A stretch of 64,000 nt of DNA, taken from Geobacter sp. Lineage in GTDB: Bacteria; Desulfobacterota; Desulfuromonadia; Geobacterales; DSM-12255. Of this stretch, positions 1-8,809 are shown in pieces (within the stretch, counting starts at the first letter, position 1; the number at the start of each line of letters is the position of its first letter). A program made the translations under genes and the position numbers. Under the pieces are notes generated by a model that saw nothing but the letters and a program-made list of their open reading frames with translations, was not told the DNA's origin and did not search any database. Location: NCBI GenBank assembly GCA_009684525.1, contig WKKR01000003.1, positions 473,505-537,504 on the forward strand, written 5' to 3'.

Positions 1-1001
<1,001 letters not shown>

Positions 1002-1028
1002 TACTCTGTGGCTCCTTTGGGACAAAAG

Positions 1029-1055
1029 AAAAGACGGGCGATAAGCCCGTCTTTT
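1029..1055 (-). terminator. Perfect 11-bp hairpin with A and T tracts ahead of typA
   Basis: Arms AAAAGACGGGC and GCCCGTCTTTT are perfectly complementary around a 5-base loop, so it could terminate transcription from either side. On the minus strand it lies 28 bases before typA and downstream of the small membrane-protein gene. It may end transcription of that upstream operon, or, if the promoter at 1062-1090 is real, form the very 5' end of the typA transcript. Confidence 0.7.
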
Positions 1056-1061
1056 GCAGTG

Positions 1062-1090
1062 AATATATGTGAAAGCGGCGGTTATTGCAA
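1062..1090 (-). promoter_or_regulatory. Candidate sigma-70 promoter of typA
   Basis: On the minus strand TTGCAA (1085-1090) is followed after 17 bases by TATATT (1062-1067). The expected start of transcription is near 1055, which coincides with the first base of the 11-bp hairpin. Predicted by eye from hexamer match and spacing only. Confidence 0.5.
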
Positions 1091-1123
1091 GCGGTTTCTC
1101 GCACAACTCCCCCGATGCGGCGG

Positions 1124-1294
1124 TCAGAGCTGGCGGCGGTACTTTATCAGCAGGTAGAAGCAGCCGCATCCCCCGGCCGCCATGGCCGCAACCAGCCACC
1201 AGGAGACAGGCCGCCCGATGCCGACATAGAAAAGCGGATAGAGGAATGCCCCGTTCAGCAGAGTAGCGGCGGCGAATTGCAAGAGCGGCTTCAC
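1124..1294 (-). CDS. Small membrane protein, 56 residues, unknown function
   Basis: A short frame starts at GTG 1294 and overlaps the TGA of the upstream TIGR02757 gene by four bases (GTGA), a typical translational-coupling arrangement. GGGAG lies just upstream. The protein has two hydrophobic stretches (about residues 5-25 and 31-50), the first rich in Leu/Ala/Phe, the second containing [19 protein letters not shown], and a basic KYRRQL end. This suggests a two-helix inner-membrane protein with its C-terminus in the cytoplasm. I do not recognise a family. The overlap, the membrane pattern and the position before a terminator support a real gene; the small size limits confidence. Confidence 0.55.
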   Translation of the reverse strand: MKPLLQFAAATLLNGAFLYPLFYVGIGRPVSWWLVAAMAAGGCGCFYLLIKYRRQL

Positions 1295-2151
1295 GGCACT
1301 CCCTTTCCGTCGCAGATGCCGGCAATGTCACAGGTGAGGCAGGCCTGGCGGTTCTGTCTGCCGCACCCCTCGGAAATCCCCAGGTGGCAGAGGGAGAAGT
1401 CGTACTTCACCGGGTCGGCCGGGTCGAGGAGACGGAGGCGGGCGGTGATCTCCCTGGCGGTCTTCCAGTCTCCCTGGCGGCGGTTCGTAAAGCGGAGAAA
1501 CCGGCCGATCCGCAGGATATGGGCATCCACCGGGATGATCAGCCTGGCGGGCGGGATCGAGCGCCAGAGCCCCAGGTCGATCCCGTCGTCGGGCCTCACC
1601 ATCCAGCGCAGGAACATGCAGGCCCGCTTGCAGGCGCTCCCGCCTGCCGGGGCCGGGAAGAAGAAGGGGAAATAGGAATCAGCCGGGATGGCGGGGCCGC
1701 CGAATACCGGCGAGTGATCCAGGGCCAGCATTGCCGTGCTGAACCGGTCGAGTGCCGGGCCGATGTCGTCGTCGGCCGGGTCGAACCCGCGGAGAAAGAA
1801 GGCCTCGATGGAGCCGGCCTCTGCCAGCATGGTTTTGACGGCATGCAGCAGGGCGCAGAGGTCGCGGCCGTCGTTGAAGCGGTGCTTGAAGCTGCTGAAG
1901 CGCTGCAGACCGGCACGGGGCTCGAACCGCTCGATGGCCCGGCGCGGCCTTTCTCCTAGCTCCGCGAAAATGGTTTCCAGGTTGCGCAGGATGATCTTCA
2001 CGTTGCCGTAGGCAAAGGCTGCGGCGATGAAGCCCACCACTTCGCGATCTGCCGGGTCGGGGTAGCGGCGGCAGAAGGAGAGCGGGTCGTTGGCCAGGTG
2101 TGCCGGCGAACGCCGGTCATAGAGATTGTCGAGGATGCGTTTCAGCTGCAT
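1291..2151 (-). CDS. TIGR02757 (DUF2400) family protein
   Basis: 286-residue protein of a conserved family of unknown biochemical function, distantly like HhH-GPD DNA repair enzymes. Recognisable parts are the N-terminal [17 protein letters not shown] with [15 protein letters not shown], the central [19 protein letters not shown] and a C-terminal four-cysteine cluster ([20 protein letters not shown]) that resembles an iron-sulfur or zinc site. I chose ATG 2151 because the upstream extension to 2208 runs through a non-coding 32-bp repeat shared with another promoter region. It is coupled to the small membrane-protein gene downstream. Confidence 0.8.
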   Translation of the reverse strand: MQLKRILDNLYDRRSPAHLANDPLSFCRRYPDPADREVVGFIAAAFAYGNVKIILRNLETIFAELGERPRRAIERFEPRAGLQRFSSFKHRFNDGRDLCALLHAVKTMLAEAGSIEAFFLRGFDPADDDIGPALDRFSTAMLALDHSPVFGGPAIPADSYFPFFFPAPAGGSACKRACMFLRWMVRPDDGIDLGLWRSIPPARLIIPVDAHILRIGRFLRFTNRRQGDWKTAREITARLRLLDPADPVKYDFSLCHLGISEGCGRQNRQACLTCDIAGICDGKGVP

Positions 2152-2169
2152 TGTCAGTCCTGCGGCGGT

Positions 2170-2201
2170 GGTCTGGACAGCGGTGAGATTGGTGCTAGAG
2201 T
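2170..2201 (-). repeat. 32-bp leader element, copy 1 of 2
   Basis: Identical to 5529-5560 at 30 of 32 positions, in the same orientation. Both copies lie just upstream of a minus-strand gene (TIGR02757 here, SulP there). On the gene strand it begins ACTCTAGCACCAATC and ends ACCGCTGTCCAGACC. It could be a promoter or operator shared by both genes, or a leader duplicated with its promoter. Confidence 0.6.
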
Positions 2202-2243
2202 AACACAAAACGCTACGGATTACAGGGCAAAGGAGGGGGTACG

Positions 2244-2615
2244 ATGAAACTCGCCGAACTGTTTCCCGAAGGGGGGAAGGGGATAATCGCCACCGCCGGC
2301 AGGGATGGCAGCGTCAACACCGCTATCTACGCCCGGCCGCATCTCATCGACGAAGAGACCCTGGCCTGGGGGATGACCGAAGGGCGCAGCTACGCCAACC
2401 TGAAGCAGAACCCCCATGCCTCCTACCTCTACATCGCCCCGGGGGGCGGCTATGCCGGTTGGCGTCTCTCCCTTAAGCTGCAGGAGCTGCGCGACGACGG
2501 CGAACTACTGCAGCAGATCAGGGAGTCCACCACTCGCATCGTCGATCCGATGGCTGGTGCCGCGGTGAAGCATGTCGGCTATTTCCGGGTGCTGGAGGTC
2601 AGGCCTCTGGTCTGA
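2244..2615 (+). CDS. Pyridoxamine 5'-phosphate oxidase-like FMN-binding protein
   Basis: 123-residue single-domain protein with the split-barrel flavin-binding fold: MKLAELFPEGGKGIIATAGRDG, then SVNTAIYARPHLIDEETLAWGMTEGRSYANLKQNPHASYLYI, a pattern common in small PNPOx-like proteins whose substrates are mostly unknown (FMN, F420, heme or biliverdin users). A strong AGGAGGGGG ribosome site precedes ATG 2244. Divergent from the TIGR02757 gene and convergent with the thioesterase. The exact reaction cannot be told from sequence. Confidence 0.75.
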   Translation: MKLAELFPEGGKGIIATAGRDGSVNTAIYARPHLIDEETLAWGMTEGRSYANLKQNPHASYLYIAPGGGYAGWRLSLKLQELRDDGELLQQIRESTTRIVDPMAGAAVKHVGYFRVLEVRPLV

Positions 2616-2669
2616 GAGAAAATAGGGGGACGGACACCAATAAGTCCCCTTGCCCGCCTCCCGGTAGTT

Positions 2670-3713
2670 TCACAGCATCCGATAATGCCCCGACATGGTA
2701 CGGTAGCTGCGCAGGGCGTCCAGGTAGCGGGTGTCCTCCCTGTAGCTGGCGGGATAGATCGGCGGCACCGGGCAGTGGTTGAGTTCTTTGTCCACATTGA
2801 CAAAGGTGAACAGGCAGGAGTTGGACAGGGCCTTGTTGGTTCGATCTCGGCTGATCCGTTCAATCCCTGTTTCCACACAGACGAAACTTTCGCTGGTAAA
2901 GACCACCCTGCTGGTAAAGTGGAGCTTGTCGCCGATCTGTACCGGATGAAAAAAGTTGATCCGGTTGACTGCCGAGATGATCGAACGGTTCGGCGCCACC
3001 AGTTCGGAGCAGATGGCGGAGAGCTCGAAGGCCCTGCGCATCAGGTAGCCGCCGAAGATGCGGTGCGGCACGTACTCCTGCTCCGGGTACATGCGCTCCC
3101 AGGCTTCGGTCACCGGGTCGGCGGCTCGAAGGCCAGTGAATCCCGGCTCTTCCTGGGCGCGGTGCAGGGCGTCCAGCAGGGCATATTCCTCCACACTCGG
3201 TGGTTGTCGCGCCGATTCCTGTTGTCGCAGGTATTCTTCTCGATTGGTAACCATTTTGGCGGCCCGTCGCTGCTCCTGCTCGGTGGTGTAGGTCAGTTGG
3301 GGGAGCTGAAGGCTCACGTTCGCTTCCGCTCCGCCGCGGGCCACCATGGTAAAGTAACAGGAGGCGATATGGGTAACCGTCTCTCCCGGTTGCTCGACGC
3401 GGATACCGACCTCCAGCGACGAGCGCCCCACATGGTTGATGCACGCATGGCAGATGATGTCGCGGTACACATCGGCAACATTGCGCACCACGATTTTATC
3501 GATGGCTGCCGTCACTACCCGCCCCTCCGGGTGGCTTTGCCGCACAAAGGCCAGGGCGGTCTGTTCGGCCAACAGGTCGAGCTTCTCCAGCAGCAGTCCG
3601 AAGCGGAAATTGCCGGGGATCGGTTCGTCAACAACCATGAAGTGATGTTGCAGCGCCGGATTGCTTCCTAGCGGGAGGGTCAGCGAAGAGGATGTTTCCG
3701 CCGGACTCGTCAT
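2670..3713 (-). CDS. Acyl-CoA thioesterase, double hotdog (ACOT9/BFIT type)
   Basis: 347-residue protein with two hotdog domains in tandem. Residues about 25-150 contain FGLLLEKLDLLAEQTALAFVRQ and DVYRDIICHACINHVGRSSLEVGIRV. Residues about 205-330 contain HRIFGGYLMRRAFELSAICSELVAPNRSIISAVNRINFFHPVQIGDKLHF, the H-x-x-x-G-G-x-L-M arrangement typical of the second domain. It would hydrolyse acyl-CoA to free acid and CoA in the cytoplasm; the chain length is unknown. ATG 3713 has GAAGGAG upstream. Followed at a distance of 57 bases by the SulP stop codon on the same strand. Confidence 0.8.
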   Translation of the reverse strand: MTSPAETSSSLTLPLGSNPALQHHFMVVDEPIPGNFRFGLLLEKLDLLAEQTALAFVRQSHPEGRVVTAAIDKIVVRNVADVYRDIICHACINHVGRSSLEVGIRVEQPGETVTHIASCYFTMVARGGAEANVSLQLPQLTYTTEQEQRRAAKMVTNREEYLRQQESARQPPSVEEYALLDALHRAQEEPGFTGLRAADPVTEAWERMYPEQEYVPHRIFGGYLMRRAFELSAICSELVAPNRSIISAVNRINFFHPVQIGDKLHFTSRVVFTSESFVCVETGIERISRDRTNKALSNSCLFTFVNVDKELNHCPVPPIYPASYREDTRYLDALRSYRTMSGHYRML

Positions 3714-3770
3714 AAGGGGCTCCTTCACAAAGGTGCGTGGGATGGAACAGCTGGGGGGCATCCTCCCCCG

Positions 3771-5492
3771 TTACGGTGTCACACCATTTCGATGAGTGCG
3801 CAGCCTGGTCTCAAAGGCGTCGACCACGGCAACGGGGGTCTGGAAAAAGGCATCCTGGCCGAAGAGTTCGGTAAGCCGGGACCGCCCGAATTCGTTCATG
3901 ACGTTGTCGTCAACCTCGCAGAACACCAGCCTGACGCCCTGGGCCTCGATAATGTCCCGGACGGTGCGGAGAGCTTCGGCTGCGGTGAAATCCACGTCGT
4001 TGACTGCGGCCATGTCGATGCAGAACCAGCAAAGAGGTGGGTCCGACTTTGCCACGAGATTGGTAATATCCGAAATTAATGCCTGTGTGTTGGCATAGTA
4101 CATGTTGTGCATGAATCGGTAGATCATCAGTCCTGGCATGGTCTGCTGTGCAGTGGTAACCTTCATAGTCCGCCAGCCACGGCCCTCATCGAGAACGAGC
4201 AGCCTGTTGTCGACCCAGTAGCCATGCCGGGTATGGACTGCCAGCGACAGGACTATGGCCAGCAGGATGCTCTGCTCGACGCCGACAACGACAACCATGG
4301 CTGCCGTAACGAGTGCCACCCAGAATTCGTAGGGGCGCTCGCGGTAGATTCTCTTCATCCCCTCCATGTCGATCAATTCCACCCCTATCAGAAAAACCAC
4401 CGTTGCCAGAACGGCCATTGGCAGATAAGCCAGAGGTCCGGTGAGGAAGAGGAGCACGAGCAGGACAACCAGGCTTGTCGTGAGCTGAGCCAGCTGGCTG
4501 TGACCTCCTGCGCTGTCGACCATCTGGGTCTTTGTCGGGCTGCCATTAACCATGAAGGTCCCGGAAAGGGCGGCGCCGATGTTCGCCAGACCCAGCCCGA
4601 TGAGATCCATGTCCTCATTGAAGCTTTCATTGTAGCGGGCTGCATAGGCCCGGGCAGTAGCAGCACTCTGGGCAAGGATGACCACGAACATGGCAAAGGC
4701 GGTGGGCAGGAGGGTTTTGACGGTCTCCCACTGCCAGACTCCCGCGGGAAGCGCGATCTCCGGGAGACCGCGTGGGACAGGGCCCAGCATCTGGATTCCG
4801 TAGCGCTGCAGATCGAGCGCCCAGCTTGCAGCGATGGCGCCCATCACTGCAAGCAGTGCCCCCGGAACTTTGGGAGATACCTTTCGCAAGCCGATGATGA
4901 CGAGGAACGCCGCTGCCGAGACCATGACGGTGAAACCATTCGCCTGGCCCAGCTGTTGCCAGGTGGTCGAGCATTTCTCGATGGTGCCGTGGCCTCCCCC
5001 TGCCAAGCCGAGCATGCCCGAGATTTCTCCGATGGACACCTGGATGCCCACACCGGAGAGAAAGCCGATCAAAACGGTCCGCGACAGAAAGTCGGCAAGG
5101 AATCCGAGCCGGGCGATCCGGGCCAGAAAGAGAAAGATGGCTGACAAGATTGCGAGAAGTCCGGCCAGGGCGAGCCACTCCTGTGAACGCGGTGTTGCCA
5201 TGGTGGCGACGCTCGATGCAAGGATTGCGGCGGTGGCCGAATCGGCGCCGACTACCAGATGACGGGACGACCCGATGATCGCATACAGCGCCATGGGGAT
5301 CAGGAGGGTGTAGAGACCGGTGATCACGGGCGTTTCAGAAATCTTGGTGTAGCCCATGACCTCCGGGATGGCGAGTGCTGCCAGGGTTATGCCGGCAAAA
5401 ATGTCGGCCGGTACCCTGGAGCCGGCCAGCGGGAGTATCCCCTGGAAAAGGGAGAGCCGCGAACGCATGTTGTTGGCAGACTGTGCGGTCAT
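3771..5492 (-). CDS. SulP family anion transporter with STAS domain
   Basis: 573-residue inner-membrane transporter. The N-terminal membrane domain shows the SulP signature region GITLAALAIPEVMGYTKISETPVITGLYT and roughly a dozen hydrophobic segments up to about residue 425, including NGSPTKTQMVDSAGGHSQLAQL. Residues about 440-565 form a cytoplasmic STAS domain (LICWFCIDMAAVNDVDFTAAEALRTV type core, VRLVFCEVDDNV). Family members carry sulfate, bicarbonate or dicarboxylates; the substrate here is not decidable. The start ATG has only a weak purine-rich site. The 32-bp leader element lies just upstream. Confidence 0.9.
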   Translation of the reverse strand: MTAQSANNMRSRLSLFQGILPLAGSRVPADIFAGITLAALAIPEVMGYTKISETPVITGLYTLLIPMALYAIIGSSRHLVVGADSATAAILASSVATMATPRSQEWLALAGLLAILSAIFLFLARIARLGFLADFLSRTVLIGFLSGVGIQVSIGEISGMLGLAGGGHGTIEKCSTTWQQLGQANGFTVMVSAAAFLVIIGLRKVSPKVPGALLAVMGAIAASWALDLQRYGIQMLGPVPRGLPEIALPAGVWQWETVKTLLPTAFAMFVVILAQSAATARAYAARYNESFNEDMDLIGLGLANIGAALSGTFMVNGSPTKTQMVDSAGGHSQLAQLTTSLVVLLVLLFLTGPLAYLPMAVLATVVFLIGVELIDMEGMKRIYRERPYEFWVALVTAAMVVVVGVEQSILLAIVLSLAVHTRHGYWVDNRLLVLDEGRGWRTMKVTTAQQTMPGLMIYRFMHNMYYANTQALISDITNLVAKSDPPLCWFCIDMAAVNDVDFTAAEALRTVRDIIEAQGVRLVFCEVDDNVMNEFGRSRLTELFGQDAFFQTPVAVVDAFETRLRTHRNGVTP

Positions 5493-5528
5493 ATCTTTTC
5501 GCCTGCGTGGCCGGCACCGCGGGATTAC

Positions 5529-5560
5529 GGTCTGGACAGCGGTTTGATTGGTGCTAGAGT
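5529..5560 (-). repeat. 32-bp leader element, copy 2 of 2
   Basis: Second copy of the element at 2170-2201, with two mismatches, 37 bases upstream of the SulP start codon. The flanking sequences are not similar, so the conserved block has sharp edges. Confidence 0.6.
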
Positions 5561-5576
5561 TGTGCCTCTACTCCAC

Positions 5577-6473
5577 TCAGCGCGACCATAGTGTTATGGA
5601 CGGATACCGGAGAATCTGCCTCCTCAGGTCATCCATCTTTTGATCGTTATTAATCGGCAGTAAGCTGCGGATCACGTCGGCAATACTTTTCATGCGTTCC
5701 TTCTGGTCTTTTCCCTGGACTGCCCTGCCAACGTTACTGTCTGCAGCAACCTGTGCCACCGCATCAAGCATCAGGCGAATCCTTCGCAATGAGCCTGGTT
5801 GTTCGGCGAGCACCAGTCCTATCTCATTTCGCATCAACTCAAAATAGGCATCGATCTCTTCCGCTCTGAAGCCTTCTCTGAAGAGCACGGCGATCGTTTG
5901 CAACTGTCGTGTGGTGGGATCGAGTAGGATCTTGTTGCGCAAAGAGAACTCTCGAACCGCTGCTTCGGCATCAGCATTTGCTTTATTGAGTCGCGCAACC
6001 TCTTCGAGTTGGCGGTTGTGCTCTTCGCTCTGTTTCAGTTTTTCTATTTGCGCCTGTAGTTTCTTATCACCATGTGCTTTTATGGGTTTGCCTTTGGCAG
6101 GAGGTGAAGATTTCGGTTTTTTCGGAAGTAATTTGTCGTTTAAATCTCTCCAGATCTCAAGACGACAGTTGGAGCTATCCTTCAGTGCATTCACGAGATC
6201 CTTTTGCAGCAAGCCTTGGTAGTGCTCCGACTGGTATTTTGCAGCGCCTTCTATGCCAAGGTTTGCCACCTTCTTCAGGATCTTGTTCAGTTCGGTTTTG
6301 GCGCCGATGGAAAGCGTCACGTCTTTCGTTCCACCCTCAAGTGGTGGGGTTTTGCAGAAGTTGTCCGCAAAATCGCTTATGAGATTGAGAGCTTGTTTTG
6401 TCGTCGCCAGGTCTTCAGCGTGTGCGAAGGAGGGAGCCGAGAAGAGAAGAATCAGTGGCAGGAGTCGTTTCAT
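5577..6473 (-). CDS. Exported helical protein of unknown function
   Basis: 298 residues. It begins with a clear signal peptide (MKRLLPLILLFSAPSFAHA, cleavage after AHA). The mature part is charged and mostly helical, with a Lys/Glu-rich probable coiled coil at about residues 130-180 (KLQAQIEKLKQSEEHNRQLE) and a Pro/Lys linker before it. GGAGGG sits 9 bases before ATG 6473. No domain is recognised. It stands alone, upstream of SulP on the same strand. Confidence 0.7.
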   Translation of the reverse strand: MKRLLPLILLFSAPSFAHAEDLATTKQALNLISDFADNFCKTPPLEGGTKDVTLSIGAKTELNKILKKVANLGIEGAAKYQSEHYQGLLQKDLVNALKDSSNCRLEIWRDLNDKLLPKKPKSSPPAKGKPIKAHGDKKLQAQIEKLKQSEEHNRQLEEVARLNKANADAEAAVREFSLRNKILLDPTTRQLQTIAVLFREGFRAEEIDAYFELMRNEIGLVLAEQPGSLRRIRLMLDAVAQVAADSNVGRAVQGKDQKERMKSIADVIRSLLPINNDQKMDDLRRQILRYPSITLWSR

Positions 6474-6864
6474 TGCAAGGTCCCTCCGGTGTCATAATGA
6501 GACATTATACACGCAGAAAGGGGGGGAGGCTGCTTTTTGCCTTATTTTATCGTTCCGGTTCCAGGCCGATCCCAAAGACAGTGCAGTTGGCCTGTATCGG
6601 TTGGGATGCTCAAAAAAAGGCGGCATGAGAAAAGGAAAAGGCTTCCCTTCCTGTCATTGCCAGTCAGACTTTCTTCCCACACTGGACCAGCCGTTCATTA
6701 TGCTGGTTTGGTCGCTAATCCAGATGCGGTTGAACGCCTTCATCTTTCGTCCTGACGGAATATCTAGTGATATCAAAAGATTATGTATCTTTTTGCATGT
6801 TTGCAGGCCTGACCCAGCCGCCGCCTACGCCCGCATAGGTTCCGAGAACTCCGCACATTTTAGG
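6474..6864. other. Gene-poor stretch before the toxin-antitoxin pair
   Basis: About 390 bases with no convincing gene. Open frames here have no ribosome sites and composition unlike proteins. It marks the left edge of the low-GC accessory island. I see no tRNA, integrase or insertion-sequence end in it. Confidence 0.5.
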
Positions 6865-6892
6865 TTGATTTTATACGTCAATGCCGTATATT
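6865..6892 (+). promoter_or_regulatory. Promoter with overlapping palindromic operator for the toxin-antitoxin pair
   Basis: TTGATT (6865-6870), 16-base spacer, TATATT (6887-6892). The inverted repeat TATACG (6872-6877) and CGTATA (6885-6890), 7 bases apart, lies across the spacer and -10. This is the expected layout for autorepression by the Xre antitoxin alone or with the toxin. Confidence 0.65.
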
Positions 6893-6898
6893 AGCTCC

Positions 6899-7219
6899 AT
6901 GGTTACGTTCGTCGAATCTCCGCTGTTTACTAAGCAAGTTCATGACTACCTGACTGACGACGAGTACCGAATTTTTCAGGCGTTTCTTGCGGTCTCGCCA
7001 GATGCAGGCAAGGTGGTTCGCGGTTCCGGCGGAGTCCGCAAGGTTCGCTGGAGCCGTCGCGGTACCGGCAAGAGCGGCGGTGTCAGGATTCTATATTTCG
7101 CCCGGACAGAAGCTGGCGAAATCTGGTTACTTCTGATTTACGCCAAAAGTGCCATTGACAGCATCCCAGGTCACATTCTCAAGACACTCAAAGAGGAGAT
7201 GGAACATGTCACTCGATGA
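6899..7219 (+). CDS. RelE/HigB-type toxin
   Basis: 106-residue small basic protein of the RelE/ParE superfamily, probably an mRNA interferase acting at the ribosome. Typical elements: VESPLFTKQVHDYLTDDEYRIFQAFL, then GVRKVRWSRRGTGKSGGVRILYF and a C-terminal GEIWLLLIYAKSAIDSIPGHILKTLKEEM. The combination with an Xre antitoxin encoded downstream matches RelE/NadS (HigBA-like) pairs. An in-frame ATG exists at 6881, but it lies inside the operator, so I prefer ATG 6899. Neither start has a Shine-Dalgarno, and transcription would begin near 6899, so a leaderless message is possible. Confidence 0.85.
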   Translation: MVTFVESPLFTKQVHDYLTDDEYRIFQAFLAVSPDAGKVVRGSGGVRKVRWSRRGTGKSGGVRILYFARTEAGEIWLLLIYAKSAIDSIPGHILKTLKEEMEHVTR

Positions 7220-7517
7220 AAAAGAACTGCTTGCACGCGATGCAAAGAGAGATATCGGCGAAGAACTGCTCCAAGCCGTGCGAGACATCAAGGCCGGCAA
7301 AGTCGGGCGCGTTTCTTCTCTGGAAGTTTCACCCATAGCTACGGCACGTCAAAAGATCGGTCTTTCCCAGAGCGAGTTTGCAAAAATGCTGGGTGTATCG
7401 CTGCGCACTCTTCAGGAGTGGGAGCAAGGGCGTCGTACGCCATCAGGTGCGGCAAAATCTCTCATCACTATTGCCATTAAGAAACCGGAGATCATTAAAG
7501 AACTTCTCGCCGCCTGA
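7206..7517 (+). CDS. Xre-family antitoxin (NadS/HigA-like)
   Basis: 103 residues. The C-terminal half is a helix-turn-helix domain: ATARQKIGLSQSEFAKMLGV followed by SLRTLQEWEQGRRTPSGAAKSL. The N-terminal half (MSLDEKELLARDAKRDIGEELLQAV) is the likely toxin-binding helix. ATG 7206 has GAGGAG at optimal distance and overlaps the toxin stop by 14 bases, so the two are translationally coupled. Its expected target is the palindrome at 6872-6890. Confidence 0.88.
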   Translation: MSLDEKELLARDAKRDIGEELLQAVRDIKAGKVGRVSSLEVSPIATARQKIGLSQSEFAKMLGVSLRTLQEWEQGRRTPSGAAKSLITIAIKKPEIIKELLAA

Positions 7518-7628
7518 GATTCCGGAAGTCGGCCAATTATGGCAACAAAGAATATAGGGACACCCATTAATTCTTGGCGGCAACACCCGAAGGTTGGCGG
7601 AATACAATTACGTCAAGAAACATGCCCT

Positions 7629-7943
7629 TTAAGGAGTAATAGAGCAGTCTTTATCATTTCCTTCGAATCTCGCGCCGACTATTTTGTGAGTTTCTGGATT
7701 GATTTCATAAAAATATCTGCAAGTGCCCCGATATTTATATTCATTCTCAATGTTGCCGTTTGAAAGGTTTTTAGAATTAGTCAGGTCCTCTCTGTGGGGG
7801 ATCTGGTAATATGGTACCTCGTTAATATTCTTTCCGATTTGGTAATTCAGATGCGCTATGAAATTATCGTGAGGTGAACCTGCATAAAAGGCACATCCAG
7901 AGATGAATAGAGATCCAAATACTAAAAAGGTATTTCTTACCAT
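7629..7943 (-). CDS. Small lipoprotein of unknown function, possible cassette gene
   Basis: 104 residues with a lipoprotein signal peptide ending in LFISGC (lipobox, Cys 17). The mature part, AFYAGSPHDNFIAHLNYQIGKNINEVPYY, is followed by a tail with two further cysteines. AT-rich codon use differs from the chromosome's core genes. It lies beyond the attC-like site at 8187-8250 in the same direction as the three genes of the array, so it may be the last cassette, but I find no attC-like site after its stop codon. Confidence 0.6.
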   Translation of the reverse strand: MVRNTFLVFGSLFISGCAFYAGSPHDNFIAHLNYQIGKNINEVPYYQIPHREDLTNSKNLSNGNIENEYKYRGTCRYFYEINPETHKIVGARFEGNDKDCSITP

Positions 7944-8047
7944 AATACCCTCTGCAACTTAGTCGTATTTTCAGTCGTTAACTCGAAAAATTACCCGATA
8001 GGTGGTGATATCTATATGTATGTAAGCTTATTCAAGCGCGTGTGTTA

Positions 8048-8147
8048 GAATTCGGGGAATTCGGGGGGCGTAATACTCATTTTGGGAGCGAGCGGCCATT
8101 AATTGCATTATGTCCCCCGAATTCCTTCCCAACAACTTCGGGGAATT
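8048..8147. repeat. Inverted and direct GAATTCGGGG repeats
   Basis: GAATTCGGGGG (8057-8067) and CCCCCGAATTC (8114-8124) form perfect 11-bp arms around a 46-base loop. A further direct copy starts at 8048 and a partial copy lies at 8137-8147. The structure fills the gap between the small lipoprotein gene and the attC-like site at 8187. The ends only poorly match an attC core, so I list it separately. Confidence 0.5.
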
Positions 8148-8186
8148 GCTTATTTTACCCTTCAGGTTGTCTCACCAACCCCGGCC

Positions 8187-8250
8187 ACCTAACGGGGCTG
8201 CGGCGCACCGGCGGAGCGTAGCGAAGACCGCGTGCCGCCGCATGTTGAGC
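8187..8250. other. attC-like recombination site 1 (64 bp)
   Basis: Bounded by ACCTAAC (8187-8193, fits RYYYAAC) and GTTGAGC (8244-8250, fits GTTRRRY). Inside are imperfectly complementary arms, GCGGCGCAC and GTGCCGCCGC, whose single extra base would be extrahelical, the hallmark that sets attC strand choice. It lies just after the stop codon of the gene at 8262-8720, where a cassette's attC belongs. Confidence 0.7.
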
Positions 8251-8261
8251 GTTTGCAGTCC

Positions 8262-8720
8262 TTACGGGCACTTGCCAACAGCCGAGTTAGATATCCCTGG
8301 CTTGGCTAGCGGATTTGGCTCCCACCCCATGACCTCATTTTCATATTTCCGAACCGTGCGATCAGAGATAAGGGTTTTGTGGGGGATTTCAAAAGATTTT
8401 TCACTGAACCGATTTATGACGTTGTAACTAAGCTCGATGCCGTCTTCGCCACGATAACTTTCAAAAATGGCAAATCTCTTTGGACTTATTCCAGCTTCCT
8501 TTTTCAGTCGTTTACTTTGCTCTGGGGTGAGTTTGAAAATGTAAGGCGTGTATCTGTTGTCTCTGCATCGAGTATACAACTCGATTAGTTGTTTCTGTTC
8601 GGCCGTAAGAGTTAGGACAGTCACTTTTCCTTCTGGGAACCTTCCTGCTTTAAACATGTATCCGTCAGCGTAAGCGTTGGCACAGGCAAGTAAGAAAAAT
8701 ATGGCTATAAATCTTCGCAT
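8262..8720 (-). CDS. Exported protein of unknown function, integron cassette gene
   Basis: 152 residues with a signal peptide (MRRFIAIFFLLACANAYA). The mature part, DGYMFKAGRFPEGKVTVLTL, continues into charged helical sequence with three more cysteines. No family recognised. GAGG lies 11 bases before the start, directly after the core of the attC-like site at 8734-8809. Its stop at 8262 is 12 bases from the next such site. This gene-plus-site unit is the size and layout of a single cassette. Confidence 0.7.
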   Translation of the reverse strand: MRRFIAIFFLLACANAYADGYMFKAGRFPEGKVTVLTLTAEQKQLIELYTRCRDNRYTPYIFKLTPEQSKRLKKEAGISPKRFAIFESYRGEDGIELSYNVINRFSEKSFEIPHKTLISDRTVRKYENEVMGWEPNPLAKPGISNSAVGKCP

Positions 8721-8733
8721 TGTTCTTATCCTC

Positions 8734-8809
8734 GCTCAACGCCATATGGCTGACCGGCCATCAGGCCGGTCTTACCGCTGGTTGATTCTGCAGTTTGACA
8801 TCGTTAGGC
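8734..8809. other. attC-like recombination site 2 (76 bp)
   Basis: Bounded by GCTCAAC (8734-8740) and GTTAGGC (8803-8809); both cores fit the attC consensus. A central hairpin, GACCGGCC and GGCCGGTC with a 4-base loop, makes the inner arms. The TAA stop of the gene at 8804-9553 is contained in the GTTAGGC core, a frequent feature of integron cassettes. Confidence 0.75.

Noticed and set aside
6253..6894. 213-codon plus-strand frame before the toxin gene
   Set aside because: First third is antisense to the exported helical protein; no ribosome site; the rest lacks protein-like composition and crosses the toxin operator.
7518..7628. A fourth attC-like site after the lipoprotein gene
   Set aside because: Searched for RYYYAAC and GTTRRRY cores with complementary arms; only GTTGGCG-type mismatched sequence with no suitable partner was seen.
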